From positions 1 to 5,754 of the forward strand of contig JARXAU010000237.1 of the NCBI GenBank assembly GCA_029865675.1: a DNA stretch of 5,754 nt, written 5' to 3'. Below the pieces are notes generated by a model, which saw nothing but the letters and a program-made list of their open reading frames with translations, was not told the origin of the DNA and made no database searches. The position numbers and the translations under genes are program-made. This stretch comes from Rhodoferax sp. (GTDB lineage: Bacteria > Pseudomonadota > Gammaproteobacteria > Burkholderiales > Burkholderiaceae_C). This document shows positions 1 to 5,754 of this stretch, piece after piece; position 1 is the stretch's first letter; each line of letters opens with the position of its first letter.

Positions 1-609
1 CAGTGCATGTGCAGTCACGTCGGCCAGCAGCTCTGCCGAGGTCGGCGCGCCAATCTGATCGTCGATCACAGTCAGCGTCTCGCGTTCTGCCGCCAGGCGC
101 AGCATGGTTTTTGCGAAATTTCCACCGCGCGCCGCGTAAACCCAACTGGTGCGAAAGGTTAGGTGGTGTGGGCACTCGGCCACGGCCAATTCGCCCGCCC
201 GCTTGGTACGACCGTAGACGCTGAGCGGCGCGCATACGTCTTGTTCGCGCCACGCTTGGTCTCCGCTGCCGTTAAATACATAGTCAGTGGAGTAGTGCAC
301 CAGCCATGCGCCGAGGCGTGCAGCTTCCGCCGCCAAAACTGCGGGCGCTGCGGTGTTTATGGCGTGCGCTCGCTCTGGCTCGCTCTCGGCGCGGTCCACG
401 GCGGTATAAGCGCCCGCATTCACGATGATGTAGGGTGCCACTTTGCGCACGGTCAAGGCCAAAGCTTCCAAGTTGCTGAGGTCACCGCAAAGCCCGCCAT
501 CGCCCCGCGCAGGGTTTGAGCCCAAAGCCACTACGTTGCCCAATACAGCCAGGCTGCGCTGCAGTTCCCAGCCAATTTGGCCGTTGCAGCCCAAAAGTAG
601 TATGTTCAC
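1..609 (-). CDS. rfbD: dTDP-4-dehydrorhamnose reductase, N-terminal part (cut by left edge)
   Basis: Family role: this enzyme (also RmlD) reduces dTDP-4-dehydro-L-rhamnose to dTDP-L-rhamnose with NAD(P)H, the last step of cytoplasmic dTDP-rhamnose synthesis for surface polysaccharides. I translated the minus strand by hand: about 203 codons are open to the window edge, of a usual ~300. Seen are an N-terminal Rossmann motif GCNGQIG (residues 7-13), NAGAYTAVDRAE (64-75), STDYVFNG (107-114), the short-chain dehydrogenase YxxxK pair in YGRTK (Tyr132, Lys136), RTSWVY (153-158) and DQIGAPT (184-190), all typical of RmlD. The C-terminal sugar-binding part is outside. The start is ambiguous: GTG at 609 gives the usual short VNILLLG beginning, while an in-frame GTG at 615 would add two residues; neither has a clear Shine-Dalgarno site. 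It follows rfbB by about 11 bases on the same strand, so the two form one operon. Identity is firm; the exact start is not. Confidence 0.93.
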   Translation of the reverse strand, partial: MNILLLGCNGQIGWELQRSLAVLGNVVALGSNPARGDGGLCGDLSNLEALALTVRKVAPYIIVNAGAYTAVDRAESEPERAHAINTAAPAVLAAEAARLGAWLVHYSTDYVFNGSGDQAWREQDVCAPLSVYGRTKRAGELAVAECPHHLTFRTSWVYAARGGNFAKTMLRLAAERETLTVIDDQIGAPTSAELLADVTAHAL

Positions 610-620
610 CGTCACAACTT

Positions 621-1685
621 TCAGACTTGGGCGTATTGGGTGGCTACCCACTCGCGGTAGGAGCCGCTTTGCACCTGCTCTACCCATTGCGGGTTGTCGA
701 GATACCACTGCACCGTTTTTCGGATGCCGCTTTCAAACGTTTCAGCCGGTTTCCAGCCCAACTCTCGCTCAATTTTGCGTGCGTCTATGGCGTAGCGGCG
801 GTCGTGACCAGGCCGATCAGTGACATAAGCGATTTGGTTGCGGTAGGTCTGCCGGTCAGCGCGGGGCTTGAGTTCATCCAACAGATCGCATACGGTGTGC
901 ACAATGTCCAAATTGGGCTTTTCGTTCCAACCACCAATGTTGTAAGTCTCGCCCAAGCGTCCACCTTGGAGCACTGTACGGATCGCGCTGCAATGGTCCT
1001 TGACGTAAAGCCAATCGCGGATTTGCTGGCCGTCTCCGTAGACCGGCAGGGGTTTGCCTGCCTGGGCGTTGACAATCATCAGGGGAATCAGCTTTTCCGG
1101 AAAGTGCAGTGGTCCGTAGTTGTTGGAGCAATTGGTAGTGAGCACGGGCAAACCGTAGGTGTGGTGGTAAGCACGGACCAAATGGTCACTTGCCGCTTTG
1201 CTTGCGCTGTAGGGGCTGTTGGGCTCGTAGCGGTGGGTCTCGGTGAAGGCTGGATCGTTGCCGGCCAAGGAGCCATACACCTCGTCGGTGGAAACATGCA
1301 AAAAGCGGAAAGCCGCCCGGGCAGCGGTGTCCTGCCTCACCCAGTATGCGCGCGCCTGCTCAATGAGTTGGAAGGTTCCCACAATATTGGTCTGAACAAA
1401 GGTACCGGGGCCAAGAATTGAACGGTCCACATGGCTTTCTGCGGCGAAGTTCAGCACAGCACGTGGTTGGTGTTTTGCTAGGAGCGCGCTCACCAGTTCA
1501 GAGTCGCCAATGTCACCTTGCATCAATACATGGCGTGGATCATTTGCCAGAGCAGCCAAGTTGTGAACATTGCCAGCGTAGGTCAGCTTGTCGAGGTTAA
1601 CCACTGTTTCATCGGTGATCGCTAGCCAGTCCAGTACAAAGTTGCTGCCTATAAAGCCGGCACCGCCGGTAACAAGAATGGTCAT
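621..1685 (-). CDS. rfbB: dTDP-glucose 4,6-dehydratase
   Basis: Family role: this enzyme (also RmlB) converts dTDP-D-glucose to dTDP-4-dehydro-6-deoxy-D-glucose using tightly bound NAD+, the second step of dTDP-L-rhamnose synthesis. The 354-residue product matches the family length of about 350. Seen are the N-terminal NAD-binding TGGAGFIG (residues 6-13), NFAAESHVDRSI (79-90), the catalytic STDEVYG block (Thr133, Asp134, Glu135 in the positions of the dehydratase triad), YSASK (Tyr159, Lys163), the NCSNNYGP segment (185-192) and DRPGHDRRYAID (290-301), a hallmark of RmlB. The start is chosen because MTILVTGGAGFIG begins the Rossmann fold directly, although no strong ribosome site precedes it. 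It is the first gene of a leftward rfbB-rfbD unit, divergent from the tRNA-Leu/nuo block. An epimerase of another deoxysugar pathway is unlikely given these motifs and the rfbD neighbour. Confidence 0.97.
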   Translation of the reverse strand: MTILVTGGAGFIGSNFVLDWLAITDETVVNLDKLTYAGNVHNLAALANDPRHVLMQGDIGDSELVSALLAKHQPRAVLNFAAESHVDRSILGPGTFVQTNIVGTFQLIEQARAYWVRQDTAARAAFRFLHVSTDEVYGSLAGNDPAFTETHRYEPNSPYSASKAASDHLVRAYHHTYGLPVLTTNCSNNYGPLHFPEKLIPLMIVNAQAGKPLPVYGDGQQIRDWLYVKDHCSAIRTVLQGGRLGETYNIGGWNEKPNLDIVHTVCDLLDELKPRADRQTYRNQIAYVTDRPGHDRRYAIDARKIERELGWKPAETFESGIRKTVQWYLDNPQWVEQVQSGSYREWVATQYAQV

Positions 1686-1892
1686 TGGGAGGTCAATTAC
1701 CTGTAGTGGATTGAATGTTGCTTGATTCTCGAAGTGCCATTATCAACGGCGACGCGGCTCACAGCGCGCCGACTTTCGTGTCGGTCTGAATGCCCTGCTT
1801 GAGCCAGACCCTCAGCCAAATGAGGGTAAACTCCTACGAACGTTGGGATCCTGCAGAGGTGCGACAGGCAGTTGCATCGATACGGGTCAAAC
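1686..1892. other. Divergent intergenic region between rfbB and tRNA-Leu
   Basis: About 207 bases lie between the leftward rfbB start and the rightward tRNA. The region should hold the promoter of the rhamnose genes and possibly that of the tRNA/nuo transcript. I see no convincing -35/-10 pair on either strand; the best single element is GATAAT on the minus strand at 1744-1739, without a matching -35 box. A perfect 7-bp hairpin (1808-1827) and a weaker 5-bp one (1769-1784) are present. No plausible gene is seen; short open frames here lack any family resemblance. Confidence 0.6.
1808..1827. other. Inverted repeat / hairpin in the intergenic region
   Basis: ACCCTCA (1808-1814) and TGAGGGT (1821-1827) form a perfect 7-bp stem around a 6-base loop. 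Neither strand has a run of T after the stem, so it is not a standard intrinsic terminator. It may be an operator-like palindrome, a weak or rho-assisted terminator relic, or chance. The function is unknown. Confidence 0.4.
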
Positions 1893-1977
1893 GCCGTCGT
1901 GGTGAAATTGGTAGACACGCTATCTTGAGGTGGTAGTGGCGAAAGCTTTGCGAGTTCGAGTCTCGCCGACGGCACCA
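1893..1977 (+). tRNA. leuU: tRNA-Leu, anticodon GAG
   Basis: This 85-nt sequence folds as a class II tRNA. The acceptor stem pairs GCCGTCG (1893-1899) with CGACGGC (1967-1973), followed by discriminator A1974 and encoded CCA (1975-1977). The D region carries AATTGGTAGA. The anticodon stem CTATC/GGTAG (1920-1924 and 1932-1936, one T-G wobble) encloses loop TTGAGGT with anticodon GAG at 1927-1929. A short variable arm with a GAAA tip (about 1937-1949) precedes the T arm GCGAG-TTCGAGT-CTCGC (1950-1966). The anticodon, A73 discriminator and long variable arm all fit leucine; it would read CUC and CUU codons, like E. coli leuU. It lies 73 bases before nuoA on the same strand, so shared transcription is plausible. 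No good promoter is visible just upstream. Confidence 0.97.
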
Positions 1978-2050
1978 AATTTAATAATACAAAAATGCGC
2001 TTCTCTGGCTTCGCCGAGACCGCGCCAACAGTGGTGAGCAGAATTTAGTC
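1978..2050 (+). other. AT-rich leader between tRNA-Leu and nuoA
   Basis: The first ~20 bases are strikingly AT-rich, with TAATAA/TAATAC (1982-1990) resembling a -10 box, but no matching -35 box is found at the right distance inside the tRNA 3' end. Around 2003-2018 there is an imperfect GGC-TTC-GCC hairpin without a T-run. GAGCAG at 2036-2041 is a weak candidate ribosome site for nuoA. The segment is either a nuo promoter region or a processed spacer of a tRNA-nuo transcript. Confidence 0.35.
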
Positions 2051-2410
2051 ATGCATCTTGACCAATACCTTCCCGTCTTGTTGTTCATTCTGGTCGGCGT
2101 CGCAGTCGGCATCATCCCGCAGGTCTTGGGTTATTTCTTGGGGCCCAATCGCCCTGATGCCGCGAAAAATTCCCCCTACGAATGCGGCTTCGAGGCGTTT
2201 GAAGACGCCCGCATGAAGTTCGATGTGCGCTACTACCTGGTGGCCATCCTGTTCATTTTGTTCGACCTGGAAATTGCGTTTTTGTTTCCCTGGGCGGTTT
2301 CGCTGAAGGAGATCGGCCCTACGGGCTTTTGGTCGGTAATGGTTTTTCTGGCCATTCTGGTCGTGGGTTTCGCCTACGAGTGGAAAAAAGGTGCCTTGGA
2401 TTGGGAGTAG
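2051..2410 (+). CDS. nuoA: NADH-quinone oxidoreductase subunit A
   Basis: This is a small inner-membrane subunit of respiratory complex I, homologous to mitochondrial ND3. It lies next to the quinone channel where the peripheral and membrane arms meet. The 119-residue product has the family's three membrane helices, roughly residues 7-30, 60-82 and 92-110. Between helices 1 and 2 is the conserved loop with SPYECGFE (41-48); Cys46 corresponds to the ND3 loop cysteine exposed in the deactive state of mammalian complex I. FDLE (71-74) in helix 2 supplies the conserved acidic residues. The start ATG is supported by full N-terminal conservation, although its ribosome site is weak. It is the first gene of the nuo operon, with its stop 4 bases before nuoB. 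Confidence 0.97.
   Translation: MHLDQYLPVLLFILVGVAVGIIPQVLGYFLGPNRPDAAKNSPYECGFEAFEDARMKFDVRYYLVAILFILFDLEIAFLFPWAVSLKEIGPTGFWSVMVFLAILVVGFAYEWKKGALDWE
2403..2407 (+). promoter_or_regulatory. Ribosome binding site of nuoB
   Basis: GGGAG lies within the last codons of nuoA, 7 bases before the ATG at 2415. It favours that ATG over the out-of-frame ATG at 2411, which meets a stop after three codons. Confidence 0.7.
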
Positions 2411-2414
2411 ATGA

Positions 2415-2894
2415 ATGATTGAAGGCGTCCTCAACGAAGGTTTTGTCACCACGAGTTACGACTCGGTGTCGAACTGGGCCAAGACTGGTTCCATCTGGCC
2501 CATGACTTTTGGCCTGGCCTGCTGCGCCGTGGAAATGATGCACGCCGCCGCCGCGCGTTATGACATCAGCCGCTTTGGCTCCGAGGTGTTTCGCGCCAGC
2601 CCCCGCCAGTCAGACCTGATGATTGTGGCGGGCACCCTGTGCAACAAAATGGCGCCCGCATTGCGCAAGGTTTACGACCAGATGTCCGAGCCGCGCTGGG
2701 TGATCAGCATGGGCTCCTGCGCCAATGGCGGTGGTTACTACCACTACAGCTATTCCGTGGTGCGGGGCTGTGACCGCATTGTTCCGGTAGATGTGTACGT
2801 TCCCGGTTGCCCGCCGACCGCCGAAGCGCTGATTTACGGCATTTTGCAGCTGCAGCAAAAAATCCGCCGCACCGAAACCATTGCACGGGCCTGA
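2415..2894 (+). CDS. nuoB: NADH-quinone oxidoreductase subunit B (cluster N2 subunit)
   Basis: This peripheral-arm subunit of complex I (mitochondrial PSST homologue) carries the terminal 4Fe-4S cluster N2, which hands electrons to ubiquinone at the NuoB/NuoD interface. The 159-residue product has the four expected ligands: the adjacent pair Cys36-Cys37 in GLACCAVE, Cys102 in MGSCANGGG and Cys132 in VPGCPP. Also seen are the conserved SRFGSEVFRASPRQSD (52-67) and the VDVYVPGCPPTAEAL segment. The length and N-terminal region fit betaproteobacterial NuoB, which lacks the longer N-terminus of the E. coli protein. It follows nuoA by 4 bases and precedes nuoC by 6 bases, within the operon. Confidence 0.98.
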   Translation: MIEGVLNEGFVTTSYDSVSNWAKTGSIWPMTFGLACCAVEMMHAAAARYDISRFGSEVFRASPRQSDLMIVAGTLCNKMAPALRKVYDQMSEPRWVISMGSCANGGGYYHYSYSVVRGCDRIVPVDVYVPGCPPTAEALIYGILQLQQKIRRTETIARA

Positions 2895-2900
2895 CTATCC

Positions 2901-3509
2901 ATGACCGAGTTTTCTGTTCGTCCTGAGGACACGCAGGCCGCCATATCAGGCGCGCTGGGGGACAAGTTGAAAAGTACCTTCGTCCATCTGGGCGAGGTGA
3001 CAGTACAGGTGTCTGCTGCCGACTACCACGCAGCTGCGCTTGTGTTGCGCGACGCGCCGGGTTGCCAATTCGAGCAAATGATCGACTTGTGCGCCGTGGA
3101 CTATTCCGAGTACGGCAACGCCGTGGCGCAGGGGCCGCGCTACTGCGTGGTGGTGCATTTGCTATCTGTGAGCCTGAACCAGCGCGTGCGGCTCAAGGTG
3201 TTTGCGCCAGACGATGACATGCCCATGGTGGATTCGATCAATGACATCTGGAACGCGGCGAACTGGTTCGAGCGCGAGGCCTTCGACCTCTTTGGTGTGG
3301 TGTTTGAAGGCCACGACGACCTGCGCCGCATCTTGACTGACTACGGCTTTATCGGCCACCCGTTTCGCAAGGATTTTCCGACCACCGGCCATGTGGAAAT
3401 GCGCTACGACGCCGAGCAGGCGCGCGTGGTCTATCAGCCGGTGACGATAGAGACCCGCGAAATTACCCCGCGCATCATCCGGGAAGACAAATACGGAGGC
3501 CTGCATTAG
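2901..3509 (+). CDS. nuoC: NADH-quinone oxidoreductase subunit C
   Basis: This is a hydrophilic peripheral-arm subunit (30-kDa subunit homologue) that packs against NuoD and has no cofactor of its own. The 202-residue product carries the family signature around residues 122-160: WFEREAFDLFGV, then GHDDLRRILTDYGF and GHPFRKDFP. It is a free-standing NuoC rather than the NuoCD fusion of enterobacteria, as expected for a betaproteobacterium. The C-terminal tail (residues 180-202, VTIETREITPRIIRE) is also family-like. The start ATG lies 6 bases after the nuoB stop; its ribosome site is weak, so translation may depend on coupling to nuoB. The stop is 11 bases before nuoD. Confidence 0.97.
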   Translation: MTEFSVRPEDTQAAISGALGDKLKSTFVHLGEVTVQVSAADYHAAALVLRDAPGCQFEQMIDLCAVDYSEYGNAVAQGPRYCVVVHLLSVSLNQRVRLKVFAPDDDMPMVDSINDIWNAANWFEREAFDLFGVVFEGHDDLRRILTDYGFIGHPFRKDFPTTGHVEMRYDAEQARVVYQPVTIETREITPRIIREDKYGGLH

Positions 3510-3520
3510 GCACAGTTTGC

Positions 3521-4774
3521 ATGGCTGAAATCAAGAATTACACCCTGAACTTTGGACCGCAGCACCCGGCGGCGCACGGCGTGCTGCGTCTGGTGCTGGA
3601 GCTTGATGGCGAAGTGATCCAGCGCGCCGACCCGCACATTGGCCTGCTGCACCGCGCCACCGAAAAGCTGGCGGAAACCAAGACCTATATGCAGGCCTTG
3701 CCCTACATGGACCGGCTTGATTACGTGTCCATGATGTGCAACGAGCACGCGTATTGCCTGGCTATCGAGAAGCTTCTGGGCATTGAGGTGCCGATCCGGG
3801 CCCAATACATCCGTGTCATGTATGCGGAGATCACGCGCTTGCTCAACCACCTGATGTGGCTGGGTTCGCACGGTAATGACTGCGGCAGCTCCACCATCCT
3901 GATCTACACGTTTCGCGAGCGTGAGGCTTTGTTTGACATGTACGAGGCCGCCAGCGGCGCGCGCATGCACGCGGCCTACTTCCGGCCGGGCGGCGTGTAC
4001 CGCGATTTGCCGGACACCATGCCCCAGTTCAAGGCCAGTCGCGTGCGCAACGCCAAGGGCGTGGCCGAGCTCAACAAGAACCGCCAAGGCTCACTGCTCG
4101 ACTTTATTGCTGATTTCACCCAACGTTTTCCGAAGTGCTTGGAGGAATACCACACGCTGCTGACCGACAACCGCATCTGGAAGCAGCGCACGGTGAACAT
4201 CGGCATCGTCAGCCCAGAGCGCGCGCTTAACATGGGCTTTACCGGTCCGATGCTGCGCGGCTCAGGTATCGCCTGGGACTTGCGCAAAAAGCAGCCCTAT
4301 GACGTGTATTCGCAGTTGGACTTCGACATTCCTGTGGGCAAAACCGGCGATGTGTACGACCGCTACCTGGTGCGCATGGAAGAGATGAAGCAGTCCAACC
4401 ACATCATTGCGCAGTGCGTGCAATGGTTGCAAGCCAACCCCGGCCCGGTCATTACCGACAACCACAAAGTGGCGGCGCCTTCGCGCGAGGAAATGAAAAA
4501 CAATATGGAAGGCCTGATCCACCACTTCAAGCTGTTTACCGAAGGCTTTCACGTGCCCGAGGGCGAGGCCTATGCGGCGGTGGAACATCCCAAAGGGGAG
4601 TTTGGCATTTACATTGTCAGCGACGGCGCCAACAAGCCCTACCGCCTGAAGATTCGTCCGCCGGGCTTTGCGCATTTGGCCGGTCTCAATGAGATGGCCA
4701 AGGGCCACATGATTGCCGACGCGGTGTCCATCATTGGCACCATGGACATTGTTTTTGGAGAGATTGACCGATGA
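3521..4774 (+). CDS. nuoD: NADH-quinone oxidoreductase subunit D
   Basis: This peripheral-arm subunit of complex I (49-kDa homologue, related to the large subunit of NiFe hydrogenases) forms most of the quinone-binding pocket with NuoB. The 417-residue product has the usual length for a separate NuoD. Seen are NFGPQHPAAHGV (10-21), GLLHRATEKLAE (41-52), ALPYMDRLDYVSMMCNEHAY (59-78), RMHAAYFRPGGVYRDLP, and LRGSGIAWDLRKKQPYDVY. By alignment in memory with Thermus Nqo4, His19 and Tyr68 match the quinone-headgroup residues His38 and Tyr87. The C-terminus IIGTMDIVFGEIDR is standard. The start has only a weak ribosome site (TAGG 10 bases before); a stronger GGAGG at 3495-3499 is too far away. The stop overlaps the nuoE start by 4 bases. 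The SHGNDCGSS variant points to Comamonadaceae. Confidence 0.98.
   Translation: MAEIKNYTLNFGPQHPAAHGVLRLVLELDGEVIQRADPHIGLLHRATEKLAETKTYMQALPYMDRLDYVSMMCNEHAYCLAIEKLLGIEVPIRAQYIRVMYAEITRLLNHLMWLGSHGNDCGSSTILIYTFREREALFDMYEAASGARMHAAYFRPGGVYRDLPDTMPQFKASRVRNAKGVAELNKNRQGSLLDFIADFTQRFPKCLEEYHTLLTDNRIWKQRTVNIGIVSPERALNMGFTGPMLRGSGIAWDLRKKQPYDVYSQLDFDIPVGKTGDVYDRYLVRMEEMKQSNHIIAQCVQWLQANPGPVITDNHKVAAPSREEMKNNMEGLIHHFKLFTEGFHVPEGEAYAAVEHPKGEFGIYIVSDGANKPYRLKIRPPGFAHLAGLNEMAKGHMIADAVSIIGTMDIVFGEIDR
4757..4762 (+). promoter_or_regulatory. Ribosome binding site of nuoE
   Basis: GGAGAG within the end of nuoD sits 8 bases before the nuoE ATG at 4771. It supports this start and allows re-initiation at the ATGA stop-start overlap. 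Confidence 0.65.
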
Positions 4775-5262
4775 TCTCGGACGCCACCAAAGCGCGTTTC
4801 GACCGCGAAGTTGCCAAGTTTCCTGCGGACCAAAAGCAGTCCGCGGTGATGGCCTGTTTGGCCATCGTGCAGCAGGAGCTGGGTTGGGTCAGCCCCGAGA
4901 GCGAGCAGGCGGTAGCCTCGCATCTGGGCATGGCGCCCATGGCGGTGCACGAGGTCACTACCTTTTACAACATGTACAACCAAAAGCCGCTGGGCAAGTA
5001 CAAGCTCAACGTCTGCACCAATTTGCCCTGCCAATTGCGCGGCGGAGCCAAGGCAATGGCGCATCTGGAACACACGCTGGGCATTCACGCCGGGCAAACC
5101 ACGCCTGACGGCCTGATCACCTTGCAGCCCAGCGAATGCCAAGGCGCTTGCGCCGACGCGCCGGTGCTGCTGGTCAACGACCGCACCATGTGCAGCTTTA
5201 TGAGCAATGACAAATTGGACCAGTTAATTGAAGGCCTTCGGTCAGCGGAGGGCGCACTGTGA
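4771..5262 (+). CDS. nuoE: NADH-quinone oxidoreductase subunit E (2Fe-2S N1a)
   Basis: This subunit of the NADH-oxidising module (24-kDa homologue) has a thioredoxin-like fold and holds 2Fe-2S cluster N1a beside the FMN of NuoF. The 163-residue product has the exact ligand pattern C-x4-C (Cys82, Cys87 in VCTNLPC) followed by C-x3-C (Cys123, Cys127 in SECQGAC). The helical N-terminal domain includes AVMACLAIVQQELGWVS (25-41) and VHEVTTFYNMYNQKPLGKY (59-77), both typical. The start is set by the ATGA overlap with the nuoD stop and a good ribosome site. The stop overlaps the GTG start of nuoF by 4 bases, consistent with equal synthesis of the NuoE-NuoF pair. Confidence 0.98.
   Translation: MISDATKARFDREVAKFPADQKQSAVMACLAIVQQELGWVSPESEQAVASHLGMAPMAVHEVTTFYNMYNQKPLGKYKLNVCTNLPCQLRGGAKAMAHLEHTLGIHAGQTTPDGLITLQPSECQGACADAPVLLVNDRTMCSFMSNDKLDQLIEGLRSAEGAL
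5247..5251 (+). promoter_or_regulatory. Ribosome binding site of nuoF
   Basis: GGAGG within the last codons of nuoE lies 7 bases before the GTG at 5259. This is the strongest Shine-Dalgarno site in the window, and it decides for the GTG start over a later internal ATG (residue 29). Confidence 0.8.
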
Positions 5263-5754
5263 ACGTTCACCAACTGCTGTCTCAATTCCAGGCTACGGGC
5301 CTGGAGTCGTCTTTTCATGGTCGCCACATTGCGCCGCAAATCATGGCGGACCTCAATGGCGCCAATTGGGGCTTAGAGGACTACGTTGCGCGTGGCGGCT
5401 ACGCTGCCTTGCGCAAAATCCTGGGCCAAGACGGCGGCGAGGGTCTGACGCAGGATCAGGTGATTGCCACGGTCAAGGAGTCGGGTTTGCGTGGGCGCGG
5501 TGGCGCCGGTTTCCCGACCGGGCTGAAGTGGAGCTTCATGCCACGCCAGTTCCCCGGCCAAAAATATCTGGTTTGCAATTCGGACGAAGGCGAGCCGGGC
5601 ACCTGCAAAGACCGCGACATCATGCAGTTCAACCCGCATGCGGTGATCGAGGGCATGGCGATTGCCGCTTTTGCCATGGGCATTAACGTGGGCTACAACT
5701 ACATCCACGGCGAAATTTTCCAAACCTACGAGCGCTTTGAAGAAGCTCTTGAGC
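5259..5754 (+). CDS. nuoF: NADH-quinone oxidoreductase subunit F, N-terminal part (cut by right edge)
   Basis: This subunit (51-kDa homologue) binds NADH and FMN and carries 4Fe-4S cluster N3; it is the entry point for electrons in complex I. I translated the frame by hand: 165 codons are open to the edge, of a usual ~430-450. Seen are the glycine-rich nucleotide-binding segment SGLRGRGGAGFPTGLKW (residues 75-91), the FMN-site segment CNSDEGEPGTCKDRDI (106-121) and the YNYIHGE region near the end, all highly conserved. The N-terminus with FQATGLESSFHGRHI fits betaproteobacterial NuoF and supports the GTG start, which overlaps the nuoE stop by 4 bases. The cluster N3 cysteines near the C-terminus lie outside the window. 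nuoG is expected next. Confidence 0.97.
   Translation, partial: MNVHQLLSQFQATGLESSFHGRHIAPQIMADLNGANWGLEDYVARGGYAALRKILGQDGGEGLTQDQVIATVKESGLRGRGGAGFPTGLKWSFMPRQFPGQKYLVCNSDEGEPGTCKDRDIMQFNPHAVIEGMAIAAFAMGINVGYNYIHGEIFQTYERFEEALE

Noticed and set aside
516..1421. Long plus-strand open frame of about 301 codons
   Set aside because: It lies antisense over rfbB and rfbD, has no recognisable domain, and the minus-strand genes have full family motifs; it is a shadow of GC-rich coding DNA.
1739..1744. GATAAT on the minus strand as the -10 box of an rfbB promoter
   Set aside because: It matches five of six consensus bases, but no -35-like hexamer lies 16-18 bases upstream; a single hexamer is not enough.
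1820..1936. Small plus-strand open frame running into the tRNA
   Set aside because: It overlaps the tRNA gene, has no ribosome site and resembles no known protein; I also looked for a secG remnant here and saw none.
2003..2020. Hairpin and partial echo of the tRNA 3' end (TCGCCGA) after the tRNA, as a terminator or integration-site repeat
   Set aside because: The stem is imperfect with no T-run, and the resemblance to the tRNA 3' end is only about 7 bases, so neither a terminator nor an attachment-site duplication is supported.
3506..4087. Minus-strand open frame of about 193 codons within nuoD
   Set aside because: It is antisense to well-conserved nuoD, with low-complexity histidine- and valine-rich wording and no family resemblance.

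Overview
The window looks like a chromosomal piece of a betaproteobacterium, most likely family Comamonadaceae (Rhodoferax/Polaromonas/Acidovorax-like). The evidence is a moderately GC-rich sequence, a nuo operon with separate nuoC and nuoD genes (fused as nuoCD in E. coli and other enterics), and NuoD wording such as WLGSHGNDCGSS and RMHAAYFRPGGVYRDLP, which I recall from this family. The genus is a recollection-based inference, not a computed result.

Left part, minus strand (1-1685): two genes of dTDP-L-rhamnose synthesis read leftward. rfbB (dTDP-glucose 4,6-dehydratase) is complete. rfbD (dTDP-4-dehydrorhamnose reductase) follows within about 11 bases and runs off the left edge, so only its first ~203 codons are visible. 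rfbA and rfbC would complete the pathway and are probably just outside the window. The product feeds cell-surface polysaccharide (O-antigen or exopolysaccharide).

Middle (1686-2050): a divergent intergenic region. It holds a perfect 7-bp hairpin, then a complete tRNA-Leu gene with anticodon GAG and encoded CCA on the plus strand, then a short AT-rich leader.

Right part, plus strand (2051-5754): the start of the respiratory complex I operon, nuoA-nuoB-nuoC-nuoD-nuoE-nuoF. nuoF is cut by the right edge. Gaps are 0-11 bases, and nuoD/nuoE and nuoE/nuoF overlap by 4 bases, so the genes are almost certainly co-transcribed and partly translationally coupled. NuoF and NuoE form the NADH-oxidising tip (FMN, 2Fe-2S N1a). 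NuoB carries terminal cluster N2. NuoC and NuoD form the peripheral arm and quinone site. NuoA is a membrane subunit near the quinone channel. All visible metal ligands and key residues are present.

I found no mobile element, CRISPR array, toxin-antitoxin pair or unrecognised gene. The region is ordinary housekeeping DNA. The mildly interesting points are the junction between the rhamnose genes and the tRNA-nuo block, and the tRNA sitting directly ahead of nuoA.
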